Below are positions 1 to 9,631 of a DNA stretch of 52,984 nucleotides, in pieces. The notes beneath the pieces were generated by a model. It was not told where the DNA came from. It saw only the letters and a program-made list of their open reading frames with translations, and searched no databases. The stretch comes from Clostridia bacterium (GTDB lineage: Bacteria; Bacillota; Clostridia; UBA1381; UBA9506), in contig JAFYXI010000035.1 in assembly GCA_017546245.1 (NCBI GenBank), positions 1 to 52,984 of the forward strand. Reading direction: 5' to 3'. Both the position numbers and the translations under genes were made by a program. The first letter of the stretch is position 1. The number at the start of each line of letters is the position of its first letter.

Positions 1-89
1 GCGGATTGATTGTAGAGGCAGACGGAAAAATAATGGACTCAAGCCTTAAGAAGCATCTTAAGGATGTAAAGGATGTGATAAGCAAATGA
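1..89 (+). CDS. atpH: ATP synthase F1 delta subunit, C-terminal end (partial)
   Basis: The frame beginning at base 3 is open from the window edge and ends in TGA at 87-89. It encodes about 28 residues containing [19 protein letters not shown], which fits the last strand and helix of the F1 delta subunit, the stalk protein that ties F1 to the b subunits. The stop overlaps the atpA start in an ATGA arrangement, as expected for translational coupling in an atp operon. The identification rests on the short C-terminal pattern plus its position just before atpA; the rest of the gene is outside the window. Confidence 0.8.
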   Translation, partial: GLIVEADGKIMDSSLKKHLKDVKDVISK

Positions 90-1579
90 GTACTAAAACT
101 GACGAAATCAGCCAGATTATAAAAGAACAAATTAAAAATTACGAATCTAAAATAGAAATGCAGGAAACAGGTACTGTTATTCTTGTTGGTGACGGTATCG
201 CACGTGTATATGGCTTAAGAGCATGTATGGCGAGTGAGCTTTTAGAGTTTGATGACGGAAGTATGGGTATGGCTCAGAATTTAGAGAGCGAAACAGTATC
301 CGTTGCTTTATTATCTAACGAAAACAATATTCACGAAGGCTCTGTTGTGCGTCGTACCGGTAAGGTAGTATCCGTACCGGTTGGTGATGCACTCTTGGGC
401 AGAGTAGTTGACGCATTGGGTAATCCGATAGACGGAAAAGGACCTGTTGCTACAACTCAGACAAGGCCTATAGAGTCAGAAGCTCCAGGAATTATTGAAA
501 GAAAAAGCGTATCTGTACCGTTGCAGACAGGTATTAAAGCAATAGACAGTATGATACCTATCGGCAGAGGTCAGAGAGAGCTTATTATCGGTGACAGACA
601 GACCGGTAAAACAGAAATTGTTATAGATACTATAATAAATCAAAAAAATACGGGTGTAATTTGTATTTACGTTGCAATCGGACAGAAAAATACAGCAGTA
701 GTTCAGCTTGCAAACGAGCTTGCTAAAAACGGTGCAATGGAGTATTCGATTATTGTATCTGCATCTGCATCAGAAACAGCTCCTCTTCAGTATGTAGCGC
801 CCTATTCGGGCTGTGCGATGGCTGAATACTTTATGGAGCAGGGCAAAGATGTTTTGATAATTTATGATGATTTATCAAAGCACGCAATTGCATACCGCGC
901 ACTTTCGCTGCTTATAAGACGTCCGCCGGGACGCGAAGCATATCCCGGTGATGTATTCTATCTTCACTCAAGATTATTAGAGCGTGCTGCGTGTGTTGCG
1001 CCTGAATACGGCGGCGGCTCGATAACAGCTCTTCCTATTATTGAAACACAGGCAGGCGACGTTTCTGCGTATATTCCGACTAATGTTATTTCTATAACCG
1101 ACGGACAGATATTCTTGGAAACCGAGCTTTTCCACGCCGGAATTATGCCTGCGATAAACCCCGGTATTTCAGTCAGCCGTGTTGGCGGTTCGGCTCAGCT
1201 TAAGGCGATGAAAAAAGTATCGGGTGAATTAAAGCTTTTATATGCTCAGTACCGTGAACTTCAGGCATTTTCGCAGTTTGGAAGCGATTTGGATGAAGAT
1301 ACCAAAAATCGTTTAGCTCTTGGCGAAAGAATAGTAGAAGTGTTAAAACAAAAGAAAAATGCACCTGTACGTGTAGGCTGTCAGGTTGCTATCGTATATG
1401 CTGTTGTAAACGGATATTTAAATGATATTCCGGTTAATAAAGTGGCAGAATACGAGGAAAGACTTTTTGAGTTGTTAGAGGCGGATTACAAAAATCTTCT
1501 TGAACGATTTGAAAGTAACTTCTGCGACGATGAAGATATTGATATGCTTAAAAAAGCACTCGACGAGATGAAGGAGTGA
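86..1579 (+). CDS. atpA: F1F0 ATP synthase subunit alpha
   Basis: This is the non-catalytic nucleotide-binding subunit of the F1 hexamer, at the inner face of the cytoplasmic membrane. The 497-residue length is normal for the family. A beta-barrel N-terminal domain (about residues 25-95) is followed by the P-loop GDRQTGKT at 169-176 and, near residue 360, the alpha signature [17 protein letters not shown]. The C-terminal helical bundle is complete. The ATG overlaps the atpH stop. Gene order (delta, alpha, gamma, beta, epsilon) is the standard F1 order, and no strong terminator is seen before atpC, so all five should share one transcript. Confidence 0.98.
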   Translation: MSTKTDEISQIIKEQIKNYESKIEMQETGTVILVGDGIARVYGLRACMASELLEFDDGSMGMAQNLESETVSVALLSNENNIHEGSVVRRTGKVVSVPVGDALLGRVVDALGNPIDGKGPVATTQTRPIESEAPGIIERKSVSVPLQTGIKAIDSMIPIGRGQRELIIGDRQTGKTEIVIDTIINQKNTGVICIYVAIGQKNTAVVQLANELAKNGAMEYSIIVSASASETAPLQYVAPYSGCAMAEYFMEQGKDVLIIYDDLSKHAIAYRALSLLIRRPPGREAYPGDVFYLHSRLLERAACVAPEYGGGSITALPIIETQAGDVSAYIPTNVISITDGQIFLETELFHAGIMPAINPGISVSRVGGSAQLKAMKKVSGELKLLYAQYRELQAFSQFGSDLDEDTKNRLALGERIVEVLKQKKNAPVRVGCQVAIVYAVVNGYLNDIPVNKVAEYEERLFELLEADYKNLLERFESNFCDDEDIDMLKKALDEMKE

Positions 1580-1583
1580 TTTT

Positions 1584-2387
1584 ATGGGCGTAGATATTAA
1601 AAGCTTAAAAAATCGCATTAAGAGTGTAGATTCAACTCTGCATCTTACAAAAGCGATGGGGCTTGTAGCATCTGCAAAAATTCGCGGAGCAACAATAGCA
1701 ATGGGTAAAAGCAGAGAGTATGCCAAAGCATTAGATGATACCGTTTCGATGCTTGCATCTGCAAAATCCTGCGAAAAAAGCGAATATATGAAAAACGGCG
1801 AAAAAGAGAAAATATGCCTTATTGCAATTGCGGGCGACAGAGGTCTTGCAGGCGGATATAATTCAAATCTTTTTAAGCTGGCAGATTCGCAGAATGCAGA
1901 AAGAATTATTCCCATAGGCAAAAGAGCCTGCGAAAGATATGGAAGCGAGCAGGTTAAAACCGAGACTTTTTCGTACTCTGACGCTGCAGTTCTTGCGCAA
2001 GAACTCTGCGAGGATTTTAAAAACAGAAAATACGAAAAGATAGGAATTGTTTTTACCAAGTATCTTTCTATGATGACGCAGACACCTGAAATAGAGTGGC
2101 TTTTACCGCTTAGCAAATCAGAGAAAAAATCCAAAGCAGATATAATTTACGAGCCGGATGAAAGAACTGTTTTAGAAGCGGTAATGGAAGAATATATTGC
2201 AGGTAAAATTGTTTCTGCCGCAAAAGAAAGCTTTACCTGCGAAGTTGTTGCAAGACGTTTTGCTATGGATAATGCAGGTAAAAATGCAGGCGAAATGATA
2301 GACAGCTTAAAGCTTGAATATAACAGAGCAAGACAGGGTGCAATTACACAGGAAATAACAGAAATTGTTGCCGGAAGCGGCATGTAA
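1584..2387 (+). CDS. atpG: F1F0 ATP synthase subunit gamma
   Basis: The gamma subunit is the central rotor shaft of F1. The 267-residue product starts with the classic N-terminal helix (IKSLKNRIKSVDSTLHLTKA) and ends with the matching C-terminal helix, in which NRARQGAITQEITEIVAGS is the family signature. The middle holds the Rossmann-like part (IAGDRGLAGGYN). It is slightly short compared with the usual 280-290 residues, with the reduction in the middle domain. An AAGGAG site at 1569-1574 precedes the ATG, four bases after the atpA stop. Confidence 0.97.
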   Translation: MGVDIKSLKNRIKSVDSTLHLTKAMGLVASAKIRGATIAMGKSREYAKALDDTVSMLASAKSCEKSEYMKNGEKEKICLIAIAGDRGLAGGYNSNLFKLADSQNAERIIPIGKRACERYGSEQVKTETFSYSDAAVLAQELCEDFKNRKYEKIGIVFTKYLSMMTQTPEIEWLLPLSKSEKKSKADIIYEPDERTVLEAVMEEYIAGKIVSAAKESFTCEVVARRFAMDNAGKNAGEMIDSLKLEYNRARQGAITQEITEIVAGSGM

Positions 2388-4057
<1,670 letters not shown>

Positions 4058-4060
4058 TAA

Positions 4061-4098
4061 AAAGCAACAAACCGTTTAGGTTTGTTGCTTTTTATTTT
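4061..4098 (+). terminator. Rho-independent terminator of the atp operon
   Basis: A perfect 13-bp stem (4061-4073 with 4079-4091) around a GTTTA loop is followed by a T-rich tail. It lies four bases after the atpC stop and closes the operon. Confidence 0.93.
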
Positions 4099-4120
4099 TA
4101 TAGACAAATATATTATTAAA

Positions 4121-4149
4121 TTGACTATTTTGCCATTATGTTGTACAAT
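4121..4149 (+). promoter_or_regulatory. SigmaA-type promoter upstream of the decayed gene
   Basis: TTGACT (4121-4126) and TACAAT (4144-4149) are separated by exactly 17 bases. The match is close to consensus, yet no intact gene follows for 500 bases; the only coding-like stretch downstream is the remnant at 4244-4483. Confidence 0.6.
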
Positions 4150-4243
4150 GGATATATCAGGGCTTTTACTTTGTAAATAATAAAAGTGTTAATGGTTGTA
4201 AATGAGCTTAGCATTGTCCATAAAACTGCACCTAAAACTTTAA

Positions 4244-4483
4244 AGTTGCAATTTATCTAATTCTGTTGGAGATTTAATCTATGATGAAATAGGGTGGAAA
4301 CACTATGTGAGATTAAGATTCACAGGTCCTCTTGATGCCTATGCTACATCAACAACTAAACGGAATGCAGATAAGTTTTATAACTATAATCTTAAAAGTT
4401 ATAAGATGACAGAAATTATAGTTGAATATATGGATGGAACAACAGAAAAAGTTACTCAGTATCATGATGATATTCTTGGTTAG
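4244..4483 (+). pseudogene. C-terminal remnant of an unidentified protein gene
   Basis: The frame ending in TAG at 4481-4483 is open back to a TAA at 4241-4243, about 79 codons. It has coding-like composition, with readable segments such as WKHYVRLRFTGPLDAYATS and MTEIIVEYMDGTTEKVTQ. There is no ATG, GTG or TTG with a ribosome binding site near its 5' end; the only in-frame ATGs are late. I read it as the tail of a gene whose front was lost, possibly the gene once served by the promoter at 4121. The alternating beta-strand pattern resembles the C-terminal strands of a beta-sandwich protein, but I cannot name the family. Confidence 0.45.
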
Positions 4484-4510
4484 AATTTTCGGGAAAAGAT
4501 TATAAGCCAA

Positions 4511-4539
4511 TTGCATTTTTATCGTTCCGTTATTAAAAT
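4511..4539 (+). promoter_or_regulatory. candidate promoter for the acetyltransferase and following gene
   Basis: TTGCAT (4511-4516) and TAAAAT (4534-4539) have a 17-base spacer. It is the best candidate start point for the pair at 4653 and 5184. Confidence 0.4.
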
Positions 4540-4568
4540 TTAATACATAGTTTGCCGATAAGGAAAAC

Positions 4569-4600
4569 TGTAGGGGAATGGCGTCCTCGACCTCCCGAGC
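4569..4600. repeat. GC-rich imperfect palindrome, probably a dispersed intergenic repeat
   Basis: The stretch beginning TGTAGGGGAATGGCG and ending CGACCTCCCGAGC is far richer in GC than its surroundings and has GGGA...TCCC and CTCG...CGAG pairing potential. From memory it resembles short palindromic elements starting TGTAGGGG that are scattered between genes in many Clostridia. Only one copy was seen here, so the repeat status is inferred. Confidence 0.35.
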
Positions 4601-4652
4601 AAAAGAACAGAAACAGCAGGCTGGATTTTAACCCAAGAAAGAAGGATTGTTT

Positions 4653-5147
4653 ATGAAGAAAGCAGCAAACTATAAAATAAGAGAAATGATGCCGAAAGAC
4701 AATAAGGCGGTTGCAGAGCTTATAAGATATAATCTTAAAAATCACGGACTTGATATTCCGGGAACTGTATATTTTGATTCTGTTTTAGATAATCTTTGTG
4801 TATTTTATTCCAATAACGAAAAACGCGGATATTATGTGCTTGTTGATGAAAATGACCAAGTAATGGGCGGAATTGGTTTTGCTGAATTTATCCCGTTTAA
4901 ATATTGTGCAGAACTTCAAAAGCTGTATCTGGCAGATGAAGTAAAAGGTTTGGGTTTGGGATATAAGATGATAAGCCACGTTGAAAATAAAATGACAGAA
5001 AAGGGTTATAAGGCATCTTATCTCGAAACTCACAAAAATCTTAAAATTGCGATGCATCTTTATGAAAAATGCGGATACAAAAAGATAGACCGTCCTAAAG
5101 AAGTTGCACATGGTGCAATGACGGACTTTTACTATAAAAATCTTTAA
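4653..5147 (+). CDS. GNAT-family N-acetyltransferase
   Basis: The 164-residue product has the GCN5-related acetyltransferase fold. The N-terminal strand (YKIREMMPKDNKAVAELI) leads to a central strand-turn with the acetyl-CoA pyrophosphate loop in VKGLGLGYKMISHVEN (R/Q-x-x-G-x-G/A type), then a C-terminal part with YLETHKNLKIAMHLYEKCGY. It most resembles small-molecule or amino-acid-like acetyltransferases with a single domain; the substrate cannot be read. A TTG at 4647 lies in frame, but the GAAGG site at 4641-4645 is correctly spaced for the ATG at 4653. The next gene begins 36 bases downstream. Confidence 0.88.
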   Translation: MKKAANYKIREMMPKDNKAVAELIRYNLKNHGLDIPGTVYFDSVLDNLCVFYSNNEKRGYYVLVDENDQVMGGIGFAEFIPFKYCAELQKLYLADEVKGLGLGYKMISHVENKMTEKGYKASYLETHKNLKIAMHLYEKCGYKKIDRPKEVAHGAMTDFYYKNL

Positions 5148-5183
5148 TAAACTATAATATATAAAATAAAAGGAGACAGAAGT

Positions 5184-5981
5184 ATGCGATTAACATTAGA
5201 AGTAAAAAACAAAAACGGAGAAATTTTATCTTCAAAGAGCGGAGAAAATTATGCTGTTTTAGTATATGAATCTGAATATGCAGAGGGAGATACCCTTGTT
5301 TTAAAAAGCTCTGAAAAAGATGTTTATTTAATGTTAAAACTTGAAGATTCTATGAATGAAGAGTTTATTTATCTTACAAAAGATGAGCTTACATATCTTA
5401 TTCCGTTCGGAGAAAAAAGAATATCTTATTCGCCGAAGACTTTTATCGGTAAAAAACATGTATTAACTGTTAGAACAGCAACAAATGCAGAAATTTGCGC
5501 TAACAAAAATCTTGCCAGAAACTGCTATGACCAGCACGGCGATACCGGGTGCTATCCGCACGTTCACGCAAATGTTGAAACTCGCGGTGAGGCCATGTTT
5601 GCTGCAAAAAATGCTATAAACGGAAATCGTTGCAACACAAGCCACGGTGGCTGGCCTTACGAATCGTGGGGCATTAATATGCAGGATGATGCCGAAATAA
5701 CAATTGAGTTCGGCAGAACGGTTGAAATAGACAGTATGGTTTTGGTTACCAGAGCAGATTTTCCGCACGATAATTACTGGAAACAGGTAACCTTTACATT
5801 TTCTGATGGCAGCAACTTGGTTTATGATATGGAAAAATCATATGATCCGCATTGTATTGAGCTTGCCGAAAAGAAAAAGGTAAGCTGGATTAAACTAGAA
5901 AAGCTTATTAAAGACCCTGAGGAACCGTCACCGTTTCCGGCTCTTAGTCAATGGGAGGTTTACGGAACGGAAATTAAATAA
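5184..5981 (+). CDS. orphan carbohydrate-binding protein with a galactose-binding-like fold
   Basis: The 265-residue product has two parts: an N-terminal beta-rich domain (about 1-100) and a C-terminal domain (about 105-263) that looks like an F5/8 type C or related galactose-binding fold. Features include WPYESWGINMQDDAEITIEF, a strand typical of the jelly roll, and a closing SQWEVYGTE. No signal peptide, membrane segment or catalytic domain is visible, so as drawn it would be cytoplasmic. The start at 5184 follows AAAGGAG. It may act on a cell-internal sugar conjugate or be exported by an unknown route; function is open. The gene ends one base before yqfD ends on the other strand. Confidence 0.72.
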   Translation: MRLTLEVKNKNGEILSSKSGENYAVLVYESEYAEGDTLVLKSSEKDVYLMLKLEDSMNEEFIYLTKDELTYLIPFGEKRISYSPKTFIGKKHVLTVRTATNAEICANKNLARNCYDQHGDTGCYPHVHANVETRGEAMFAAKNAINGNRCNTSHGGWPYESWGINMQDDAEITIEFGRTVEIDSMVLVTRADFPHDNYWKQVTFTFSDGSNLVYDMEKSYDPHCIELAEKKKVSWIKLEKLIKDPEEPSPFPALSQWEVYGTEIK

Positions 5982-5982
5982 T

Positions 5983-7215
5983 TTACTCGCTTTGTTCATT
6001 TGCCTGAGGAAGAAGCTCTTCCTCGGGCTTTTCCATTTTAACTTTTTGTGCTATGTTTTCTATATATTCTGCAACGACTGTAATTTCTATTGTATCATCG
6101 TCTATAAAATTATACGATGGTGTTGTTTTTACAAGCTCTGAGTCGGGCAGAGCAGATAAGTCAATCTCTTCTTCGATTTTTCGTATTCCGTCGGCTATAA
6201 CAGCATCTTCAGAAAGCAGAGTATCAACTAGTTTTACTTCGTTAAAGGTATTAACCGTTAAAGTTATGCCTAAATAGTTTTTGAAAAGTGACAATTCGTA
6301 ATCTTTTTCTGTTTTTTCGTATTCTGTAAAATCAGGCTCGGGATTTTTATAAAAATTAATCCTTTTTCCGAACAATGTTAAACTGTATTTTTTTAATATG
6401 TTGTCTGTCTTTTCTTTCACTGTATGTATTTTAGAAAACGCCTTGGTAATCTCGTACCAAGTGCGCGCATAAATTTCGCCATCAGCATTTAAATACCGAG
6501 TAGGAACGTTACGCTCGCTCGAAATAACACCGCTTACTAAAAGCGAATTTTTTTGCACGGAATCACCTATTTTAACAACCGGCAAACCGTTTCTTACAAT
6601 CATAGAATGAATAACCCCGTCCTTTGCCGCAACTAAAGAACAATAATCGTCGGCATTAAAAATTTCGGGTATGGCTTTTTTTTCTTTAACACTTACAATT
6701 ATTTTAGAACCTCTTTTTTCTGCCCATAGCCATGATAAAGACGGTGTTTTGATAAGCATATCATTTTTTAGCTTTTTCTGGTCTATATTAAATCGTAATT
6801 TACCTATCGAAAGTCCGCACTCTTCAAGATTTTTTAGTATAACAGCTTTTGAAAGCTCATTATTTCCAACAATTTCTATATCCCATATAAAAAGATTTAA
6901 AGCCATAATTCCCAGCATAAAAATAATTATGCCGCCCAAAAGCATTTTACGGCCTTTGTGCTTATTTAAGGTTATCGGCAGGCCGCATTTTGCCAGAATT
7001 TTAAGCCGTACACCGGTTTTAGATGCACTGTGACGTAACATTTTAAAACCTCGTATGCTGATTTTAAGACGTATAGTGCTTTCTGACAGTCTTACAATAT
7101 CCCATACATATATTCCTCTTGCGGCACACACATTTAAAAAACGTTCAGGAAATCTGCCGCTTATCTGTACTACTAAATATCCTTTTAAATAACATATAAA
7201 TTGAGAAAATAACAT
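5983..7215 (-). CDS. yqfD: sporulation protein YqfD
   Basis: The 410-residue protein matches the YqfD family, made under SigmaE in the mother cell in Bacillus subtilis. The N-terminal region (KGYLVVQISGRFPERFLNVC) is characteristic, a single membrane helix follows at about residues 90-112, and an external domain with POTRA-like and beta-rich segments makes up the rest. An acidic tail rich in E and Q closes the protein. The ATG at 7213-7215 is preceded by AAAGGA. It lies 13 bases after yqfC, with which it forms a two-gene operon. The very end overlaps a terminator for the opposite strand. Confidence 0.93.
   Translation of the reverse strand: MLFSQFICYLKGYLVVQISGRFPERFLNVCAARGIYVWDIVRLSESTIRLKISIRGFKMLRHSASKTGVRLKILAKCGLPITLNKHKGRKMLLGGIIIFMLGIMALNLFIWDIEIVGNNELSKAVILKNLEECGLSIGKLRFNIDQKKLKNDMLIKTPSLSWLWAEKRGSKIIVSVKEKKAIPEIFNADDYCSLVAAKDGVIHSMIVRNGLPVVKIGDSVQKNSLLVSGVISSERNVPTRYLNADGEIYARTWYEITKAFSKIHTVKEKTDNILKKYSLTLFGKRINFYKNPEPDFTEYEKTEKDYELSLFKNYLGITLTVNTFNEVKLVDTLLSEDAVIADGIRKIEEEIDLSALPDSELVKTTPSYNFIDDDTIEITVVAEYIENIAQKVKMEKPEEELLPQANEQSE
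6002..6032 (+). terminator. terminator for the rightward genes, inside the yqfD 3' end
   Basis: A 12-bp stem (6002-6013 with 6017-6028, one G-T pair) with an AGC loop is followed by TTTTCCATTTT. It lies 20 bases after the stop of the gene at 5184 and within the last codons of the opposing yqfD gene, which there encode EEELLPQANEQSE. Confidence 0.65.
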
Positions 7216-7228
7216 ACAAAGCCGTCCT

Positions 7229-7519
7229 TTAACGAATAAATGAAATTGAAGATATTACACCCCTTATACAAACCGATTCATCGGTTATAGCCGTAATTTC
7301 AAGTTTTTTTCCGCATATTTTAATTACATAATCTTTGCAGTTAAGCTGAATTGATGAATCTAAGTATTCCAATACATTTTTATAGTTTTCTATTTCAAGT
7401 TCGCGGTTGCCGCCGGCGGTTATTCTGGGCAAATCAAGCAAAATATCTTCGGGAATAGCAAATGTATCAGATAAACGTTCACGAAACCTTTTGCTTTCTT
7501 TGTGTGGCTTTCGTTTCAT
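7229..7519 (-). CDS. yqfC: sporulation protein YqfC (YabP/YqfC family)
   Basis: The 96-residue product is a typical short YabP/YqfC protein. DTFAIPEDILLDLPRITAGG near the N-terminus and the final beta strands (VIKICGKKLEITAITDESVCIRG) are family hallmarks. In B. subtilis yqfC and yqfD are co-transcribed under SigmaE; the same order is present here. The ATG follows AGAGG with a six-base spacer. The gene diverges from ylbJ across an 80-base region that holds a palindrome. Confidence 0.93.
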   Translation of the reverse strand: MKRKPHKESKRFRERLSDTFAIPEDILLDLPRITAGGNRELEIENYKNVLEYLDSSIQLNCKDYVIKICGKKLEITAITDESVCIRGVISSISFIR

Positions 7520-7549
7520 AGCAAACCTCTTATATCGTCATTTCTTTAT

Positions 7550-7585
7550 AGTCATTATTATGCAAAAATAATCATAATAATGACT
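7550..7585. promoter_or_regulatory. palindrome between yqfC and ylbJ, candidate divergent sporulation promoters
   Basis: Perfect 13-base inverted arms (7550-7562 and 7573-7585) surround a 10-base centre. Each arm, read outward, contains CATAATAAT, close to the SigmaE -10 element (CATACAAT-like). In the rightward direction TCATTAT at 7552-7558 stands 14 bases upstream as a partial -35. The symmetry gives the same layout leftward. Both flanking operons are SigmaE-dependent in B. subtilis. The alternative is a dimeric repressor operator. Confidence 0.45.
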
Positions 7586-7597
7586 GAGGTGAGCGCT

Positions 7598-8704
7598 ATG
7601 ATAAAAAAGAAAATTCATTTTGTAACCATTAAATCAGGACTGCTTTATGCGGTGCTGATTGCTCTGATTATACTTATACTTTTAAATGCCAAAGCCTCAA
7701 TAGAGGCTGTAAAAGGCTCGCTTATAGTTTGCTATCAAACAATAATACCATCGCTTTTTCCGTTTTTTGTACTTAGCGGACTTTTAATTAACAGCGGATT
7801 TGTGCGTGTTTTAGGTTCGGTTTTAAATCCTGTAATACGACCCTTGTTCCGTGTAAGCGGAAGTGGTGCAATAGTTTTTTTAATAGGTGTAATAAGCGGA
7901 TACCCAATGGGTGCAAAAATGGTTACAGAACTTTATAAAAAAAGAATAATCAGTAAAACAGAGGGTAAAAGGCTTTTGCCGTTTTGCAACAATTCAGGAC
8001 CTTTATTTGTAATAGCTGCGGTAGGAATAGGTATGCTGAGGAGTTTAAAAACAGGGATTTTTTTATATTGTATTCATATATTATCGGCGCTTTTAGTAGG
8101 TGTAATATTCAGATTTTATAAGTCAGATGTAAATGGTTATACAAGTAGTTGTTACATAGAAAAAGAAAGCCATATTCAGATTGGAAAAATTTTTGCTGAG
8201 TGCGTATCAAACGGAGTTAATTCTATGTTGCTTATATGCGGATTTATAGCTCTATTTTCATCATTTTCTCAATGTATAAAACCTTTAATAGCAGGATTTG
8301 TAAAAAATGAGTGTATTAATCTGTTTATAAATGGATTGCTTGAAGTCACAATGGGAGCAAATGGATTAGCACAAAGCAATTTAGAATTTACTGAACAATT
8401 AATATTAATGTCGTTTTTGATTGGGTTTGGCGGAATATGTGTGCATCTTCAGGTTTTGGGCATAGTGTCAGATACTGATTTGGGAGTTAAAACATACTTG
8501 GCAGGAAAGCTTATGCACAGCTTTATTTCAGCAATAATTACTTACCTTTCACTCAAATTTATATCATTAGATACTGTAATGGTATGGAGTCAGGGAAATT
8601 TTGCTCCAAAAGAATTAAACCATTACCGGAGCTTAGTGTGGTCAGCAATAATCGTATTTGTATTAATTTTAAAAATACGTAAAAAGAAATTTAATCACAT
8701 TTGA
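7598..8704 (+). CDS. ylbJ: sporulation integral membrane protein YlbJ
   Basis: The 368-residue product is a polytopic membrane protein with about eight hydrophobic segments. The Gate-domain signature LIGVISGYPMGAKMVTELY and the NNSGPLFVIAAVGIGML segment identify YlbJ, needed for spore cortex formation in B. subtilis. An upstream in-frame ATG at 7502 would overlap yqfC and run through the promoter palindrome; the ATG at 7598 has GAGGTGAGC just ahead and is chosen instead. Protein topology and length then agree with the family. Confidence 0.93.
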   Translation: MIKKKIHFVTIKSGLLYAVLIALIILILLNAKASIEAVKGSLIVCYQTIIPSLFPFFVLSGLLINSGFVRVLGSVLNPVIRPLFRVSGSGAIVFLIGVISGYPMGAKMVTELYKKRIISKTEGKRLLPFCNNSGPLFVIAAVGIGMLRSLKTGIFLYCIHILSALLVGVIFRFYKSDVNGYTSSCYIEKESHIQIGKIFAECVSNGVNSMLLICGFIALFSSFSQCIKPLIAGFVKNECINLFINGLLEVTMGANGLAQSNLEFTEQLILMSFLIGFGGICVHLQVLGIVSDTDLGVKTYLAGKLMHSFISAIITYLSLKFISLDTVMVWSQGNFAPKELNHYRSLVWSAIIVFVLILKIRKKKFNHI

Positions 8705-8729
8705 TTTTAACAGTATTTTGTGCTATACT
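8701..8729 (+). promoter_or_regulatory. promoter of the MBL-fold/DUF3006 pair
   Basis: TTGATT (8701-8706), a 17-base spacer and TATACT (8724-8729) with a TGn extension. The -35 overlaps the ylbJ stop region. Confidence 0.65.
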
Positions 8730-8760
8730 TACTATTAATTAAAGGTAAAAGGAGATACAT

Positions 8761-9630
8761 ATGAGAAAGCTTAAAAAACGTGTAAAGTTTATTATAGGCA
8801 TAATTGCCTTGTGCATTTGTGCTGCCTCATATTTTAATACAGAAACCACAGTAACCGACAATGGTGATTTTGAATACTTACAAGATGGCCTAAGGGTTCA
8901 TTTTGTTGATGTAGGGCAGGCGGACTGTACATTAATAGAGATGCCCGATGGTACAACCATGCTTATTGATGCGGGCAATAATGATGACGGTGATGATGTT
9001 GTTTCGTATTTAAAAATGTGCGGTATAGAAAAAGTTGATATTTTGATCGGTACACATCCGCACGAAGACCACATCGGAGGACTGGATGACGTAATTAACA
9101 GTTTTGAAATAGGTGCAGTTTACATGCCAAAAGTTCAGTCAAATACTAAAACATTTCGTGATGTGCTAAATAGTGTAAAGCAAAACGACTTGACGGTGAA
9201 AACTGCAAAATCGGGTGTAAATATAATTTCTGACGAAGAATTTAATGTTAAATTTGTTGCACCGGTAAGTGATAGGTATGAGGAACTTAACAACTATTCT
9301 GCGGTAGTGCATCTTAAGTATAAAAATAAAGCTTTTTTGTTTACAGGAGATGCAGAAATTCTTTCTGAAAATGAAATAACAGGCGATATAAGTGCCGATG
9401 TGCTTAAAATTGGGCATCATGGCAGCAGCACGTCTACGGGAAAAGAGTTTTTTAACAGAGTTAATCCTGACTATGTGTTCATACCGTGTGGCGCAGAAAA
9501 TGATTACGGACATCCTCATAAAGAAACCTTGAAGCTTTTAAACTCGGCAGGTGTTAAAGTTTACAGAGCAGATACAGACGGAACTGTTATATTTGAAACA
9601 GACGGAGAAAACTTAAGGGTGGTGGAGTAA
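8761..9630 (+). CDS. exported metallo-beta-lactamase-fold hydrolase (ComEC C-terminal-like)
   Basis: The 289-residue protein has an N-terminal hydrophobic anchor or signal (about 10-25), then a complete metallo-beta-lactamase fold. It has the HPHEDH metal motif at 99-104, FTGDAE as the second aspartate region, and LKIGHHGSSTST as a downstream histidine region. GLRVHFVDVGQADCTLIEMP is the strand opening typical of the ComEC/Rec2 hydrolase group. The substrate may be nucleic acid or a phosphodiester, as proposed for the ComEC domain, but it is not shown here. The DUF3006 gene follows two bases later, a pairing seen widely in Firmicutes. The ATG has GGAG upstream. Confidence 0.9.
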   Translation: MRKLKKRVKFIIGIIALCICAASYFNTETTVTDNGDFEYLQDGLRVHFVDVGQADCTLIEMPDGTTMLIDAGNNDDGDDVVSYLKMCGIEKVDILIGTHPHEDHIGGLDDVINSFEIGAVYMPKVQSNTKTFRDVLNSVKQNDLTVKTAKSGVNIISDEEFNVKFVAPVSDRYEELNNYSAVVHLKYKNKAFLFTGDAEILSENEITGDISADVLKIGHHGSSTSTGKEFFNRVNPDYVFIPCGAENDYGHPHKETLKLLNSAGVKVYRADTDGTVIFETDGENLRVVE

Positions 9631-9631
9631 T

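Larger units (their letters stand above)
4099..4652. other. gene-poor interval of 550 bases
   Basis: No intact gene was found here. In order it holds a consensus-like promoter (4121-4149), a TGT-rich stretch (4172-4202), a coding remnant with no start codon (4244-4483), a second promoter candidate (4511-4539), and a GC-rich palindromic element (4569-4600) just before the ribosome binding site of the acetyltransferase gene. The combination suggests a deleted or decayed gene plus a small repeat insertion. Confidence 0.6.

Noticed and set aside
1475-2134. 219-codon open frame on the minus strand opposite atpA/atpG
   Set aside because: It lies wholly antisense to well-conserved genes, has no ribosome site and a serine/phenylalanine-rich composition typical of a shadow frame.
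4172-4202. Second WalR-type site in the gene-poor interval
   Set aside because: TGTWAA hexamers occur at 4172, 4187 and 4197, but spacings of 15 and 10 do not match the 11-base register, and they lie downstream of the promoter.
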